Shown piece by piece: positions 29,594-37,779 of a DNA stretch of 64,000 bases (its first letter is position 1; every line of letters starts with the position of its first letter). Position numbers and translations under genes: made by a program. A model generated the notes under the pieces. It worked only from the letters and a program-made list of their open reading frames with translations, had not been told where the DNA came from and did not search any database. The stretch is from Fimenecus sp900545625. Lineage in GTDB: Bacteria > Bacillota > Clostridia > Oscillospirales > Acutalibacteraceae. The DNA lies in the NCBI GenBank assembly GCA_963931525.1, contig OZ007023.1:620001-684000 (forward strand). The letters run 5' to 3'.

Positions 29594-29816
29594 TAAAAGT
29601 TTTCGCCCGCCTTTTCTAAAAGAAGTTGCTTGGAAGCGCCGCTTTGCGACACTTCGGAGAACCCCCGACGAGGGTTCTCCGCGAAAAACAGTCCCCCGGA
29701 CTGTTTTTCTTCCTCTCCTGCGTTTTGGAGAAAAGGGATTTCGCGTCCTGCGGGACGCGACGGGGGCGCTGCCCCTCGACCCCGCCGCCTTTTGTAAAAG
29801 GCGGGCGAAAATTTTA
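29594..29816. repeat. Candidate MITE-like element with 28-bp terminal inverted repeats
   Basis: Ends share TAAAA(G)TTTTCGCCCGCC TTTT (29594-29622, inverted at 29789-29816) with one extra base. Inside are perfect hairpins GGAGAACCCCCGACGAGGGTTCTCC and AAAACAGTCCCCCGGACTGTTTT, then a CGCGTCCTGCGGGACGCG hairpin. No ORF of note. The 29560-29895 gap has no gene. Confidence 0.7.
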
Positions 29817-29850
29817 GCTTTTGTTGTATAAATAACGTTTTTGATAATTT

Positions 29851-29886
29851 AAAGCCGGGCAGGTTTTCTGCCCGGCTTTTTTGTTT
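29851..29886. terminator. Terminator between convergent units
   Basis: Stem AAAGCCGGGCAG / CTGCCCGGCTTT with a run of six T on the plus strand; it may also serve queT on the minus strand. Confidence 0.8.
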
Positions 29887-29895
29887 GTTGCGCGC

Positions 29896-30408
29896 TTATT
29901 TCAGCAGCTTTTTAATTCCGGTCTTTTCGATCGCCAGCGAGAGCGGCACACCGCCGACATAGCAGACGACCAGTTCCCCGAGCGCGACCCACAGCGCGTT
30001 GATGAGGAAGCCGTAAAAGGTGAAGCCCTCCGGTAAAAACAGCGTGACCTCCGCGCCGACGATCAGCCCGTTGAACAGCACGGGGAAGAACATCGAAAGA
30101 AGCGGCAGTTTTTTCACGCGCACGTTGCGCACGGCGTAAGCGCAAAGTGCGGCGAACAGCGTGGCGAGTGTGCCGCAGACGATGTCCACCATACCGTAGG
30201 GACTGCCGAGGTTACCCAAAAAGCAGCCGATCGTAAGGCCCGGGATTGCTGCGGGTGTGAATGCCGCAAGCACGGTCAGCGCTTCGGAGAAGCGGAACTG
30301 CACGTTGCCGTAGGCGAGGTTGGCGGCGGAAGCCGCGTAGGTCAGCGCCGCATACATGGCGGCGATGACCGCGCCCTGCACGAGGGCCTTGGTCTTTTGG
30401 TTTTGCAT
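29896..30408 (-). CDS. queT: QueT-type transporter for queuosine precursors
   Basis: A 170-residue protein with five or six membrane helices. Family signatures are ALTVLAAFTPAAIPGLTIGCFLGN and the C-terminal ALGELVVCYVGGVPL. It is the substrate-binding component of an ECF-type system for preQ1/preQ0 or queuosine bases. The start follows TAAGGAG (30417-30423). It is alone in its unit and would use shared ECF energising subunits coded elsewhere. A structured leader and strong promoter lie upstream, consistent with preQ1 control. Confidence 0.93.
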   Translation of the reverse strand: MQNQKTKALVQGAVIAAMYAALTYAASAANLAYGNVQFRFSEALTVLAAFTPAAIPGLTIGCFLGNLGSPYGMVDIVCGTLATLFAALCAYAVRNVRVKKLPLLSMFFPVLFNGLIVGAEVTLFLPEGFTFYGFLINALWVALGELVVCYVGGVPLSLAIEKTGIKKLLK

Positions 30409-30416
30409 AGGGTTTG

Positions 30417-30518
30417 CTCCTTAGTTTTGTTTGGCGCACACGGGGCTTGAAACCCGTTTTTTGCGCCGGTCGGGATGGTTTCGAACCGACCGCCCGAAAG
30501 GAATGGATTTTTCAGGGC
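30417..30518 (-). ncRNA. Structured queT leader, candidate preQ1 riboswitch
   Basis: The ~110-base 5' leader can form a hairpin CGGTCGG/CCGACCG (30467-30473 with 30486-30492). A second is GGCGCA/TGCGCC (30433-30438 with 30462-30467), with an inner ACGGG/CCCGT helix. An A-rich tail, ACAAAACTAAGGAG, ends in the ribosome site. preQ1 riboswitches are known before queT in Firmicutes, class III in Faecalibacterium relatives. The class is not settled; the C-A-rich tail also recalls class I. Confidence 0.5.
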
Positions 30519-30524
30519 AAAGGA

Positions 30525-30553
30525 ATCCTACCCTTTTCACGGGATTTTGTCAA
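30525..30553 (-). promoter_or_regulatory. Promoter of queT
   Basis: On the minus strand, consensus TTGACA (30548-30553), 17-base spacer and TAGGAT (30525-30530). Transcription would start near 30518, giving the structured leader. Confidence 0.75.
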
Positions 30554-30586
30554 GAGGGTGCGAAAAAGTTCCTGGATAAAATAAAA

Positions 30587-30620
30587 TCAGCGAGGGCTTT
30601 TGCCCTCGCTGTTGATTTGT
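30587..30620 (-). terminator. Terminator of the gtrA/HAD/MBL unit
   Basis: Stem AGCGAGGGC / GCCCTCGCT with TTTT/AAAA loop, followed on the minus strand by GATTTTATTTTA. Confidence 0.85.
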
Positions 30621-30645
30621 ATAGAAAGCGAAAAAGCGCAGAGAC

Positions 30646-31527
30646 TCACGGGTTTGCCATGATCCCCGTCTGCATACGAATCTCCCCGTTTGCATACAGT
30701 GCGGCGCACACGCCGTCGGCTTCTACTGTGGTATAGATCTCTTTACAGACGCGTTTCAACTTCAGCCGGACATCCGGGAAAATGCCGGAACGCTTGTTGG
30801 TGACGACGGCAATACGGGGCTTAAGCGCCCGCAAAAGCCCTGCGGAGGTCGAACCGACCGTGCCGTGGTGGCCGACCTTTAAAAGATCGACCTGCCCGAC
30901 CGCCTTGCCGATGCGTTTTTCGTCCCCCGTCTTGTAGTTCATGTCCGCTGCGAGCAGTACGCGCGTGCCGCCGGCTTCGAGCAGCGTGACAACGCTGTTG
31001 GCATTTTCGCCGTAGCGAAGCGGCAGCGTGTTGTGCGTGCCGCAGTAAAAGAATGTCAGCTGCATAGCGCCGAGCGAAAGCTGCTTGCCGTCAAAATCCC
31101 CGCAAACGGGAACGCCGGCTCGGTCGAGCGCTTCCCGCATTTGGTCGTGGACCTCCCGGTTGTCCCAGAATGTGCGCTCCATATGGTTTACGCGGCGATG
31201 GTCGTAGGGCCGCAGGTACGCCTGCAAAATACGGATGTCCTTGTGCAGCGCCACGGTGTCAAACCCTCCCAAGTGGTCGGAGTGCGCGTGCGTGCCGAGC
31301 ACAAAATCCAGCGTCGCGCGCCCGTCCGCACCGCGGCAGTGACGAAGCAGAAAGTCCACGACTGTGTCTTCATAGCCCTTGTACTTCAGGTGCGGCTTGT
31401 TTTTTGGATACTCCGTATCCTCCGCCGCATCGATAAGGGCGTAGTGCCCCTCGCTTTCGAGCAGGATGCAGTCGGACATGCCTGTGTTCAGAAAATAGAT
31501 CTTGCCAAGCGGCGCTGTTTCGGCCAT
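30646..31527 (-). CDS. ComEC/Rec2-like metallo-beta-lactamase-fold hydrolase
   Basis: A 293-residue protein with only the metallo-hydrolase domain. Metal motif HAHSDHLGG is at about residues 80-88. FLNTGMSDCILLES leads the fold and KVGHHGTVGSTS carries a late His. It resembles the C-terminal domain of the DNA-uptake protein ComEC, but there are no membrane segments or signal peptide, so it acts in the cytoplasm. GGAGGG precedes ATG 31527, and the start overlaps the HAD gene by 40 bases. It is the last gene of the unit; its substrate is unknown. Confidence 0.88.
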   Translation of the reverse strand: MAETAPLGKIYFLNTGMSDCILLESEGHYALIDAAEDTEYPKNKPHLKYKGYEDTVVDFLLRHCRGADGRATLDFVLGTHAHSDHLGGFDTVALHKDIRILQAYLRPYDHRRVNHMERTFWDNREVHDQMREALDRAGVPVCGDFDGKQLSLGAMQLTFFYCGTHNTLPLRYGENANSVVTLLEAGGTRVLLAADMNYKTGDEKRIGKAVGQVDLLKVGHHGTVGSTSAGLLRALKPRIAVVTNKRSGIFPDVRLKLKRVCKEIYTTVEADGVCAALYANGEIRMQTGIMANP

Positions 31528-32387
31528 GTCGTGCCCTCCGTTTTCAGGTCTGTGCGGTTCTGCGGTTTATAGTGCGAGTATGCGTAGGCGAATGTGTGCG
31601 CGTCATTGGAACAGATAACCGCCGTCGCCTTCTCCTTGAGCGCGTTGCATGCGCCCGAAACGGCAAGTCCCACGCCCACCGCGCGGAACATGGAAAGGTC
31701 GTTGCGGCTGTCGCCGACGGCAAGCGTCTGTTCGCGGCGGACGCCGAGCATTTTGCAGAGCCGCTGCAGCGCCGACCCCTTGTTGATGCCGGGCTGCAAA
31801 ATCTCCAGATTGCTCTGCATGGAAGTGGTCAGTTCCGCGATACCGCCGTGCGCGAGCCTTGCAAACGCCTCGGTGCGCTCGCCCTCGTCTGCAAAAAAGA
31901 CGTTCATCAGCTCCACGTTGTCTATGTGCTGTTCGGCAAACGCCGCCGGATCCATCACGCCGTGCCGCGTCTCGTTCATGACCGCGTCGTATTCAGGCTC
32001 GATGCGGTAGTGCCGATAGGCTTTTTCGTTTAATTGGTCTGCGCGCGCGTAGGGGACGCCGTCCACATACAGCTCCAGCAGCACGTCGTAGTTGCGCAGC
32101 ACTTCGAGAATATGCCGCACGGCGTCGGAGGGAAATACGCTTTTCCAAAGAATGTCGCCCTTGTAGTCATAGATCGTCGCGCCGTCCGAGCAGATGCAGT
32201 GTGTGTAGCAGCCGCGCGACGTGCGCAGCGCGCGGGGCATTTCAAAGAAGCTTCTGCCTGTGGTGGGGACCACAAAGCAGCCGTCCGTGCACGCGCGGCG
32301 CATCATGGTGAAGTTGCGGCGGCTCACCGCGCCGTCGGAACCGAGCAGCGTGCCGTCCAGATCGGTTGCAAAAAGACGGATGTCCAT
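31488..32387 (-). CDS. HAD-superfamily Cof-type phosphatase
   Basis: A 299-residue Cof/YidA-type sugar-phosphate or nucleotide phosphatase. Motif I is DLDGTLLGSDG at the N-terminus, motif II TTGRSF, motif III in the GINKGSALQRL lysine region and motif IV GDSRNDLSM. A C2B cap lies between. The start 32387 (MDIRLF) lies five bases after the gtrA stop; the longer frame to 32549 overlaps gtrA. The C-terminus runs past the usual end by about 25 residues because the stop falls inside the next gene. Confidence 0.9.
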   Translation of the reverse strand: MDIRLFATDLDGTLLGSDGAVSRRNFTMMRRACTDGCFVVPTTGRSFFEMPRALRTSRGCYTHCICSDGATIYDYKGDILWKSVFPSDAVRHILEVLRNYDVLLELYVDGVPYARADQLNEKAYRHYRIEPEYDAVMNETRHGVMDPAAFAEQHIDNVELMNVFFADEGERTEAFARLAHGGIAELTTSMQSNLEILQPGINKGSALQRLCKMLGVRREQTLAVGDSRNDLSMFRAVGVGLAVSGACNALKEKATAVICSNDAHTFAYAYSHYKPQNRTDLKTEGTTWPKQRRLARSIF

Positions 32388-32392
32388 GTCCG

Positions 32393-32914
32393 TTACGCCT
32401 TCTTTCTTTGCCGTTGGATGACGAACCGTTCGAGCGGATACGTCCAGATCGTGGGCACGTTGATGATGATGCATTTCGCAAGGATCTCGGTCAGCGGCGT
32501 GCTCCAACCGTTGTTTTGCATAATGGTGCCGACCACACCGCCCAGCCACGAGTCAAACAGGATCGTGCCCGCGACCATGATGACGTATAAAACGCTGCTG
32601 AGCGCGGCGTTGCAGTCGGAGTGGAAGGTCAGCTTGCGGTTGATGAGGTATGCCGCTACATAGCCGACGGTCGTGGAAATGGCGTAGGAATACAGATACC
32701 CTTTGTACTCGATGCGCAAAAACCGCAGCAGCGCGTTGTCCGTGACAGGCACGGCGTTGAGCGAATCGAACACATAGTATTGCAGGATGAGGTAAATGCC
32801 GACGTCGAGCGCCGTGGTCACGACGATGCACAGATTGAATTTGATGAACTTCCACCACTCGGGGTGACGTTCGGCAAAGCGCGGCCTCGTGTCCCGGTTC
32901 TGTGTCTGCTTCAA
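32393..32914 (-). CDS. GtrA-family membrane protein, copy 2
   Basis: A 173-residue protein with four predicted membrane helices. GtrA proteins are proposed to move lipid-linked sugars (flippase-like) for cell-envelope glycans. The closing TYPLERFVIQRQRKK and the repeated IEYKGYLYSYAIS block match the neighbouring copy closely, so this is a tandem duplicate with a slightly longer N-terminal charged tail. It starts three bases after the stop of copy 1. No glycosyltransferase partner is adjacent. Confidence 0.85.
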   Translation of the reverse strand: MKQTQNRDTRPRFAERHPEWWKFIKFNLCIVVTTALDVGIYLILQYYVFDSLNAVPVTDNALLRFLRIEYKGYLYSYAISTTVGYVAAYLINRKLTFHSDCNAALSSVLYVIMVAGTILFDSWLGGVVGTIMQNNGWSTPLTEILAKCIIINVPTIWTYPLERFVIQRQRKKA

Positions 32915-32917
32915 GGT

Positions 32918-33424
32918 TTACGACTCCTTTTTCTTGCGGTGGATGACGAAACGGCTTAAGGGGTATGTCCAAAGCGTGGGTACGGTCATAACGACGAGCT
33001 TTGTGAGCATGTCGATCCAGAAGTTGTTCCAGCCGTTGTTGGTGATCCAGGTGCCGAGGAAGGCGCCGAACCAGGTGTTGAACAGAATGGTGCACACGAC
33101 CATGATGATGTAAAGGATGCTCGATAAAACAGGATTCGCATCGGCTTTGAAGGTCAGCTTGCGGTTCATCACGAACGCCGCCGCGTAGCCGATGGTCGCG
33201 GAGATCAGGTAAGAGTACATATATCCCTTGTATTCAATGCCGAGGAATTCAAGCAGGGGGCTGTCTGTTACAGGCACGCCCTGCAGCGAACGGAACACGA
33301 CGTATTGCAGCAGCGCATAGACCGCCATTTCCAAAACCGAGGTGCTCACGCCCGTAAATGCAAATTTGATAAACTTCCAAATTTCCTTGTGTTTTTCCAC
33401 AAACGCCTTGACCCGTTCCTTCAT
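32918..33424 (-). CDS. GtrA-family membrane protein, copy 1
   Basis: A 168-residue, four-helix GtrA protein; first gene of the unit. It shares IEYKGYMYSYLISATIGYAAA, MNRKLTF and TYPLSRFVIHRKKK with copy 2. Strong similarity along the whole length shows a tandem duplication, while the central helix differs. The start follows AAAGGAG on the minus strand. The role in polysaccharide or teichoic-acid precursor transfer is inferred from the family only. Confidence 0.88.
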   Translation of the reverse strand: MKERVKAFVEKHKEIWKFIKFAFTGVSTSVLEMAVYALLQYVVFRSLQGVPVTDSPLLEFLGIEYKGYMYSYLISATIGYAAAFVMNRKLTFKADANPVLSSILYIIMVVCTILFNTWFGAFLGTWITNNGWNNFWIDMLTKLVVMTVPTLWTYPLSRFVIHRKKKES

Positions 33425-33486
33425 GTTTCAGCTCTCCTTTTACGCTTCGCGTCGCATCCTTCGCGGCACATACTTCTCACGATATC

Positions 33487-33516
33487 ATTTAACCATGTTT
33501 CCGGCCGTGCGGTCAA
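33487..33516 (-). promoter_or_regulatory. Promoter of the gtrA unit
   Basis: On the minus strand, TTGACC (33511-33516), 18-base spacer and TTAAAT (33487-33492). Confidence 0.5.
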
Positions 33517-33641
33517 TCGGATTTACAAAGATTTAACATAAATCAGGATTTTCATACGCCCGCCGCCTGCGGCAGACACGGATTTTGGAGAATTTGACGC
33601 AACCCGACGCGCTGCAGCCCGTGTGCTTTGTACGCTTTTTC

Positions 33642-33670
33642 TTGACATCTGCCCGGAAAAGCGATAAAAT
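33642..33670 (+). promoter_or_regulatory. Promoter of rny
   Basis: Consensus TTGACA (33642-33647), 17-base spacer and TAAAAT (33665-33670). Confidence 0.8.
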
Positions 33671-33779
33671 AATCAAGATAATGCATTATTCTGCGATCAA
33701 TAAGGCATTATCCGCATTGATTCTTTCTATTTTTTCTTGAATTTGTTTCGATTTTACCGAAAGGGAGGTGTCAATCTTT

Positions 33780-35336
33780 TTGAATCCCGTAATTATTGCT
33801 GTGATTGCTGCCGTCTGTGCGGGCGTCGTGTTCGGCATTTTGGGCTTTGTGCTCGGCGGGCTGCACCGCAAACGTGTTGCGGAGGCCGCCATCGGTTCCG
33901 CAACGGAAGAAGCCCAGCGGATCGTCAACACCGCCGTGCAGACAGCGGAAAACAAACGTAAGGAAACCATACTCGAAGCGAAGGACGAGGCGCACAGGCT
34001 CATTACCGAAGCGGAAAAAGAGACCCGCGAACGCCGCGCCGAGGTCCAACGGCAGGAAAGACGACTTATTCAAAAAGAGGAATCGCTCGACAAAAAAGCC
34101 GACGCGATGGAGAAAAAGGAAGAAGCCTTAAACGAAAAGCTGAAGCAGGCGGATGACAAGCTCGCCGAGGTCGAACAGCTCAAGCGCGGCCAGCTCGATA
34201 CGCTGGAAAGGATCTCTTCGCTCACCAAAGAACAGGCGAAGACGATGCTGCTTGAAAAGCTCGACGAAGAGCTCACGCACGACAAGGCGGTGCGCATCAT
34301 GGATTATGAGCAGCGCACCAAGGACGAGGCAGACGAGCTCGCGCGCGAGATCATTTCGACCGCCATTCAGCGCTGTGCGGCGGAGCAGGCGTCGGAAGCG
34401 ACGGTGTCCGTCGTCAGCCTGCCCAATGACGAGATGAAGGGCAGGATCATCGGGCGCGAGGGCCGCAATATCCGCACGCTTGAAACGATCACCGGCGTGG
34501 ATCTGATCATTGACGACACGCCCGAGGCGATCACCGTTTCCTGTTTCGAGCCCGTGCGCCGCGAGGTTGCGCGCTTAACGCTCGAAAAGCTCATTTCCGA
34601 CGGCCGCATCCACCCCGCGCGCATCGAGGAAATGTATGAAAAATCCCGCCGCGAGGTCGAGCAGACCGTCCGCCAGACCGGCGAGCGCGCTGTGATCGAC
34701 GCAGGCGTGGGCAGCGTACATCCCGAGCTCGTCAAGCTTTTAGGGCGGCTCAAGTACCGCACCAGCTACGGGCAAAACGTTCTGAGCCATTCTCTGGAGG
34801 TCTCGCACCTTGCGGGGCTCATGGCAGCGGAGATCGGCGCGGACGCCAAAACGGCAAAGCGCGCAGGGCTGCTGCATGACATCGGCAAAGCGCTCGACCG
34901 CGAGTTTGAAGGCTCGCACATCGACCTCGGTGTGGAATACGCTAAAAAGTACCGTGAAAACGATCAGGTGGTGCACGCCATCGCCGCGCACCACGGCGAC
35001 ATCGAGGCCAAAACCATTGTGGCGTGCCTGGTGCAGGCGGCGGATGCCATTTCCGCAGCGCGCCCCGGCGCACGGCGTGAAAACGTCCAGAATTACATCA
35101 AGCGCCTGGAAAAGCTGGAGGAGATCGCAACTTCCTTTGCGGGCGTGGAAAAATCCTTTGCCATTCAGGCGGGCAGGGAGATCCGCATCATGGTGAAGCC
35201 CGACGTGATCTCCGACGACCAGATGACCATCGTTGCGCGCGACGTCGTGAAGAAGATCGAGGAAGAACTCGAATACCCCGGGCAGATCAAGGTGCATATC
35301 ATCCGCGAAAACCGGGCAATCGACTACGCAAAATAA
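33780..35336 (+). CDS. rny: Ribonuclease Y
   Basis: Membrane-anchored endoribonuclease that starts bulk mRNA decay in Firmicutes. The 518-residue protein has an N-terminal membrane helix (NPVIIAVIAAVCAGVVFGILGF), a long charged coiled coil (to about 195), a KH domain (IIGREGRNIRTLETITGVD) and an HD domain (LLHDIGKALD, AHHGDIEAK). TTG 33780 is preferred because AGGGAGG lies 11 bases upstream; the GTG at 33768 touches the ribosome site. ymdB follows, as is usual. Confidence 0.95.
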   Translation: MNPVIIAVIAAVCAGVVFGILGFVLGGLHRKRVAEAAIGSATEEAQRIVNTAVQTAENKRKETILEAKDEAHRLITEAEKETRERRAEVQRQERRLIQKEESLDKKADAMEKKEEALNEKLKQADDKLAEVEQLKRGQLDTLERISSLTKEQAKTMLLEKLDEELTHDKAVRIMDYEQRTKDEADELAREIISTAIQRCAAEQASEATVSVVSLPNDEMKGRIIGREGRNIRTLETITGVDLIIDDTPEAITVSCFEPVRREVARLTLEKLISDGRIHPARIEEMYEKSRREVEQTVRQTGERAVIDAGVGSVHPELVKLLGRLKYRTSYGQNVLSHSLEVSHLAGLMAAEIGADAKTAKRAGLLHDIGKALDREFEGSHIDLGVEYAKKYRENDQVVHAIAAHHGDIEAKTIVACLVQAADAISAARPGARRENVQNYIKRLEKLEEIATSFAGVEKSFAIQAGREIRIMVKPDVISDDQMTIVARDVVKKIEEELEYPGQIKVHIIRENRAIDYAK

Positions 35337-35348
35337 ACGCTTTTCGCC

Positions 35349-35390
35349 GCCCTGATTCTGCCGAGAGTCAGGGCGCGCGCTCTTTTCCGG
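35349..35390 (+). terminator. Weak terminator or attenuator between rny and ymdB
   Basis: Stem GCCCTGA/TCAGGGC with a 12-base loop, then a GC-rich stretch and TCTTTT. It may only reduce read-through. Confidence 0.4.
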
Positions 35391-35412
35391 CAATTTCTGA
35401 AAGGAACTTCGG

Positions 35413-36243
35413 ATGAACTTAAAGCTGTGTACGATCCTGTTTATAGGCGACGTGGTGGGCGACGCGGGGCGCCGTGCGCTTTCGCGCGTGCTGCCGCGTC
35501 TGAAAAAGGAATACGGCGTGGATGTCTGTATTGTCAACGGCGAAAACGCGGCGCAGGGCAACGGACTCACCCCCGATGCGGCGCACGAACTGTTTTCGGC
35601 GGGCGCGGACTGCATCACGGGCGGCAACCATACCTTCCGCCGCCGCGAGATCTATGGCTTTCTCGACGAAACGGACTTCTGTCTGCGTCCTGCCAATTAC
35701 GGTGAACGCTGCCCCGGACGGGGCTTTTGCGTGGTGGACAAGGGCAGCGTGCGTGTCGGGGTTGTAAATCTTTTGGGCACGGTGTTTTTAGAACCGCTCG
35801 AAAACCCGTTCGACTGCGCGGACCGCTCGCTCGAAAGCCTCGCGGACGATGTACATTTCACCGTTGTGGATTTCCATGCCGAGGCGACCGCCGAAAAGCG
35901 CGCCATGGGGTTTTATCTTGACGGGAAGGCCGCCGCTTTGGTCGGCACGCACACACATGTGCAGACCGCCGACGAGCAGATCCTGGAGGGCGGCACGGCA
36001 TATATCACGGATCTGGGCATGACCGGCCCCAAGCGTTCGGTGCTCGGCGTTGAACCGGCGCTTGCCATTGAAAAAATGCGCACGCACATGCCTGTGCGCT
36101 TTCAAAATCCCGCAGGTGCCTGTCTTGTGCAGGGGCTGCTTGTGGGGATCGACAAAACGACCGGGAAGGCGCTTTCGGTACAGCGCATTTCCCTTTGCGA
36201 CGGCGAGACGCCGGGAGGAACGCCATGCGCCGCAGAACGATAA
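35413..36243 (+). CDS. ymdB: YmdB-family metallophosphoesterase
   Basis: A 276-residue calcineurin-like phosphoesterase of the TIGR00282 group. Metal motifs in order are FIGDVVGDAGRRA, NGENAAQG, GGNHTFRR, the DFHAEATAEK segment and GTHTHVQTADE. In B. subtilis YmdB hydrolyses cyclic 2',3'-phosphates, interacts with RNase Y and influences biofilm formation. Its place after rny is conserved across Firmicutes. The last codons overlap the lipoprotein gene start by 19 bases. Confidence 0.93.
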   Translation: MNLKLCTILFIGDVVGDAGRRALSRVLPRLKKEYGVDVCIVNGENAAQGNGLTPDAAHELFSAGADCITGGNHTFRRREIYGFLDETDFCLRPANYGERCPGRGFCVVDKGSVRVGVVNLLGTVFLEPLENPFDCADRSLESLADDVHFTVVDFHAEATAEKRAMGFYLDGKAAALVGTHTHVQTADEQILEGGTAYITDLGMTGPKRSVLGVEPALAIEKMRTHMPVRFQNPAGACLVQGLLVGIDKTTGKALSVQRISLCDGETPGGTPCAAER

Positions 36244-37736
36244 AAATTTTGTGTGCGCTGCTCGCGCTGCTTTTGCTTTTGACCGCGTGCACGGACACGA
36301 CCGAGGACGGCGGCACTTCGGGTGACGCCGGGGAAGCCGGGGAGAGCGCGCAGACCTCGTTTTCCCTGACGCTGCCGTATTATCCGAATGATTCCCTGAA
36401 TCCGTACTTTGCCGCCTCCGCGCTCAACCGTGCGCTCGCTTCGCTTTACTGCGAGCCGCTGTACCGCGTCGCGTCGGACTATACGGCGCGCGGCGTCCTT
36501 GCATCAGACACGCAAAACAGCGGGACAACGCTGACCGTTACACTTGCCGACGCGTCTTTTTCCGACGGCGCAGCGCTTTCGGCGGCGGACGTGGTCTATT
36601 CCTTTGAACGTGCAAAGGAAAGCGATTGGTACGCGTCGCGCCTCAGTTCCATCGCCGCCGCGCGCGCGGCGGGCTCGCAGGTGGTGTTTACACTCACGGC
36701 GCCCGATGTATATGCGGTCAATCTTCTGACTTTCCCCATCGTGCGCAGCGGCACGGCGGATAACGCCGAAAGCGTGCCGACAGGCACGGGCGTATTCACC
36801 CTTTCCGCCGACGGGACGCTTGCCGATAACCCGGCGTCGCAAAAGACGTGCGCGGCGCAGAGCGTGTCCCTGTATGCGGTCAAGGACACAGCGCATCTGG
36901 CCAACGCTCTGGAGATCGGCAACATAAGCTACCTGTTTGACGATTTTGATGACGGCACCTATTCGCGCCCCTCGGCACAGTCCACGTTCGTTACGATGAA
37001 TAATCTTGTGTATCTCGGCATAAACGGAACGGGCATTTTGCAGTCTGCGGCGGTGCGCACGGCGATCTATTATGCAGTGGATCGGGAGAATCTTGCCGCC
37101 TCGGCCTATCAGGGCTGTGCCGAAAGTTCGGCACTGCCGTTCCACCCTGCGTTTTGTACGGCGCAGGGACTTACGGCGGGCACGACTGCGGCGGACGCGG
37201 ATACGGCGGCGGACATCCTTTCGCGCCTCGGCTACAACCGGTATAACGCGGACGGGCTTCTGACCAACGGGACAAGCACGCTCCAAATGACGCTGCTGGT
37301 CAATTCCGAAAACACCTTCCGCGTCACAGCGGCGTATGCGATCGCAGAATCGTTGAATGCGGCGGGATTTTCGGTCACGGTCGAAAGCCTGCCCTCCGCC
37401 GAATATTTGGCGCGCATCGCCGCCGGGCAGTTCACGCTGTATCTCGGCGAAGTCAAGCTCGGCGAGAATTTGAGCCTGTCGCCGTTCTTTTCGGCGGGCG
37501 GCGCGGCTTCTGCGGGGATCGACCAGACCTTACCCGTATGCAGCGCCTACACGTCGTTTTGCACGGGGGAAACGGATGCCGCCGCGTTCTGCGAAGCGTT
37601 TTTAGATGACATGCCGTTTATCCCGCTGTGCTACCGCGCGGGCTTGGCCTCTTATAACGCGCAGATCGCGCCGGATTTTTCGACGGCTGCGTATGACATG
37701 TACGGGGATATTACCCTGTGGCAGGCAAGCCGATAA
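36225..37736 (+). CDS. ABC-type peptide/solute-binding lipoprotein (SBP family 5)
   Basis: A 503-residue secreted lipoprotein with signal peptide KILCALLALLLLLTAC; Cys about 20 would be lipidated. The mature protein follows the OppA/DppA fold: FYPNDSLNPYF-like start, LYCEPLYRV, FSDGAALSAADVVYSFERAK, VPTGTGVF and late SLNAAGFSV. ATG 36225 has GGGAGG upstream and overlaps ymdB. No permease or ATPase is adjacent, so it is an orphan binding protein. Cysteine is rare after the signal. Confidence 0.88.
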   Translation: MRRRTIKILCALLALLLLLTACTDTTEDGGTSGDAGEAGESAQTSFSLTLPYYPNDSLNPYFAASALNRALASLYCEPLYRVASDYTARGVLASDTQNSGTTLTVTLADASFSDGAALSAADVVYSFERAKESDWYASRLSSIAAARAAGSQVVFTLTAPDVYAVNLLTFPIVRSGTADNAESVPTGTGVFTLSADGTLADNPASQKTCAAQSVSLYAVKDTAHLANALEIGNISYLFDDFDDGTYSRPSAQSTFVTMNNLVYLGINGTGILQSAAVRTAIYYAVDRENLAASAYQGCAESSALPFHPAFCTAQGLTAGTTAADADTAADILSRLGYNRYNADGLLTNGTSTLQMTLLVNSENTFRVTAAYAIAESLNAAGFSVTVESLPSAEYLARIAAGQFTLYLGEVKLGENLSLSPFFSAGGAASAGIDQTLPVCSAYTSFCTGETDAAAFCEAFLDDMPFIPLCYRAGLASYNAQIAPDFSTAAYDMYGDITLWQASR

Positions 37737-37779
37737 CAGACTTTTTGACACCTTTATAGCAGAAAGGCGGAACAAACTT

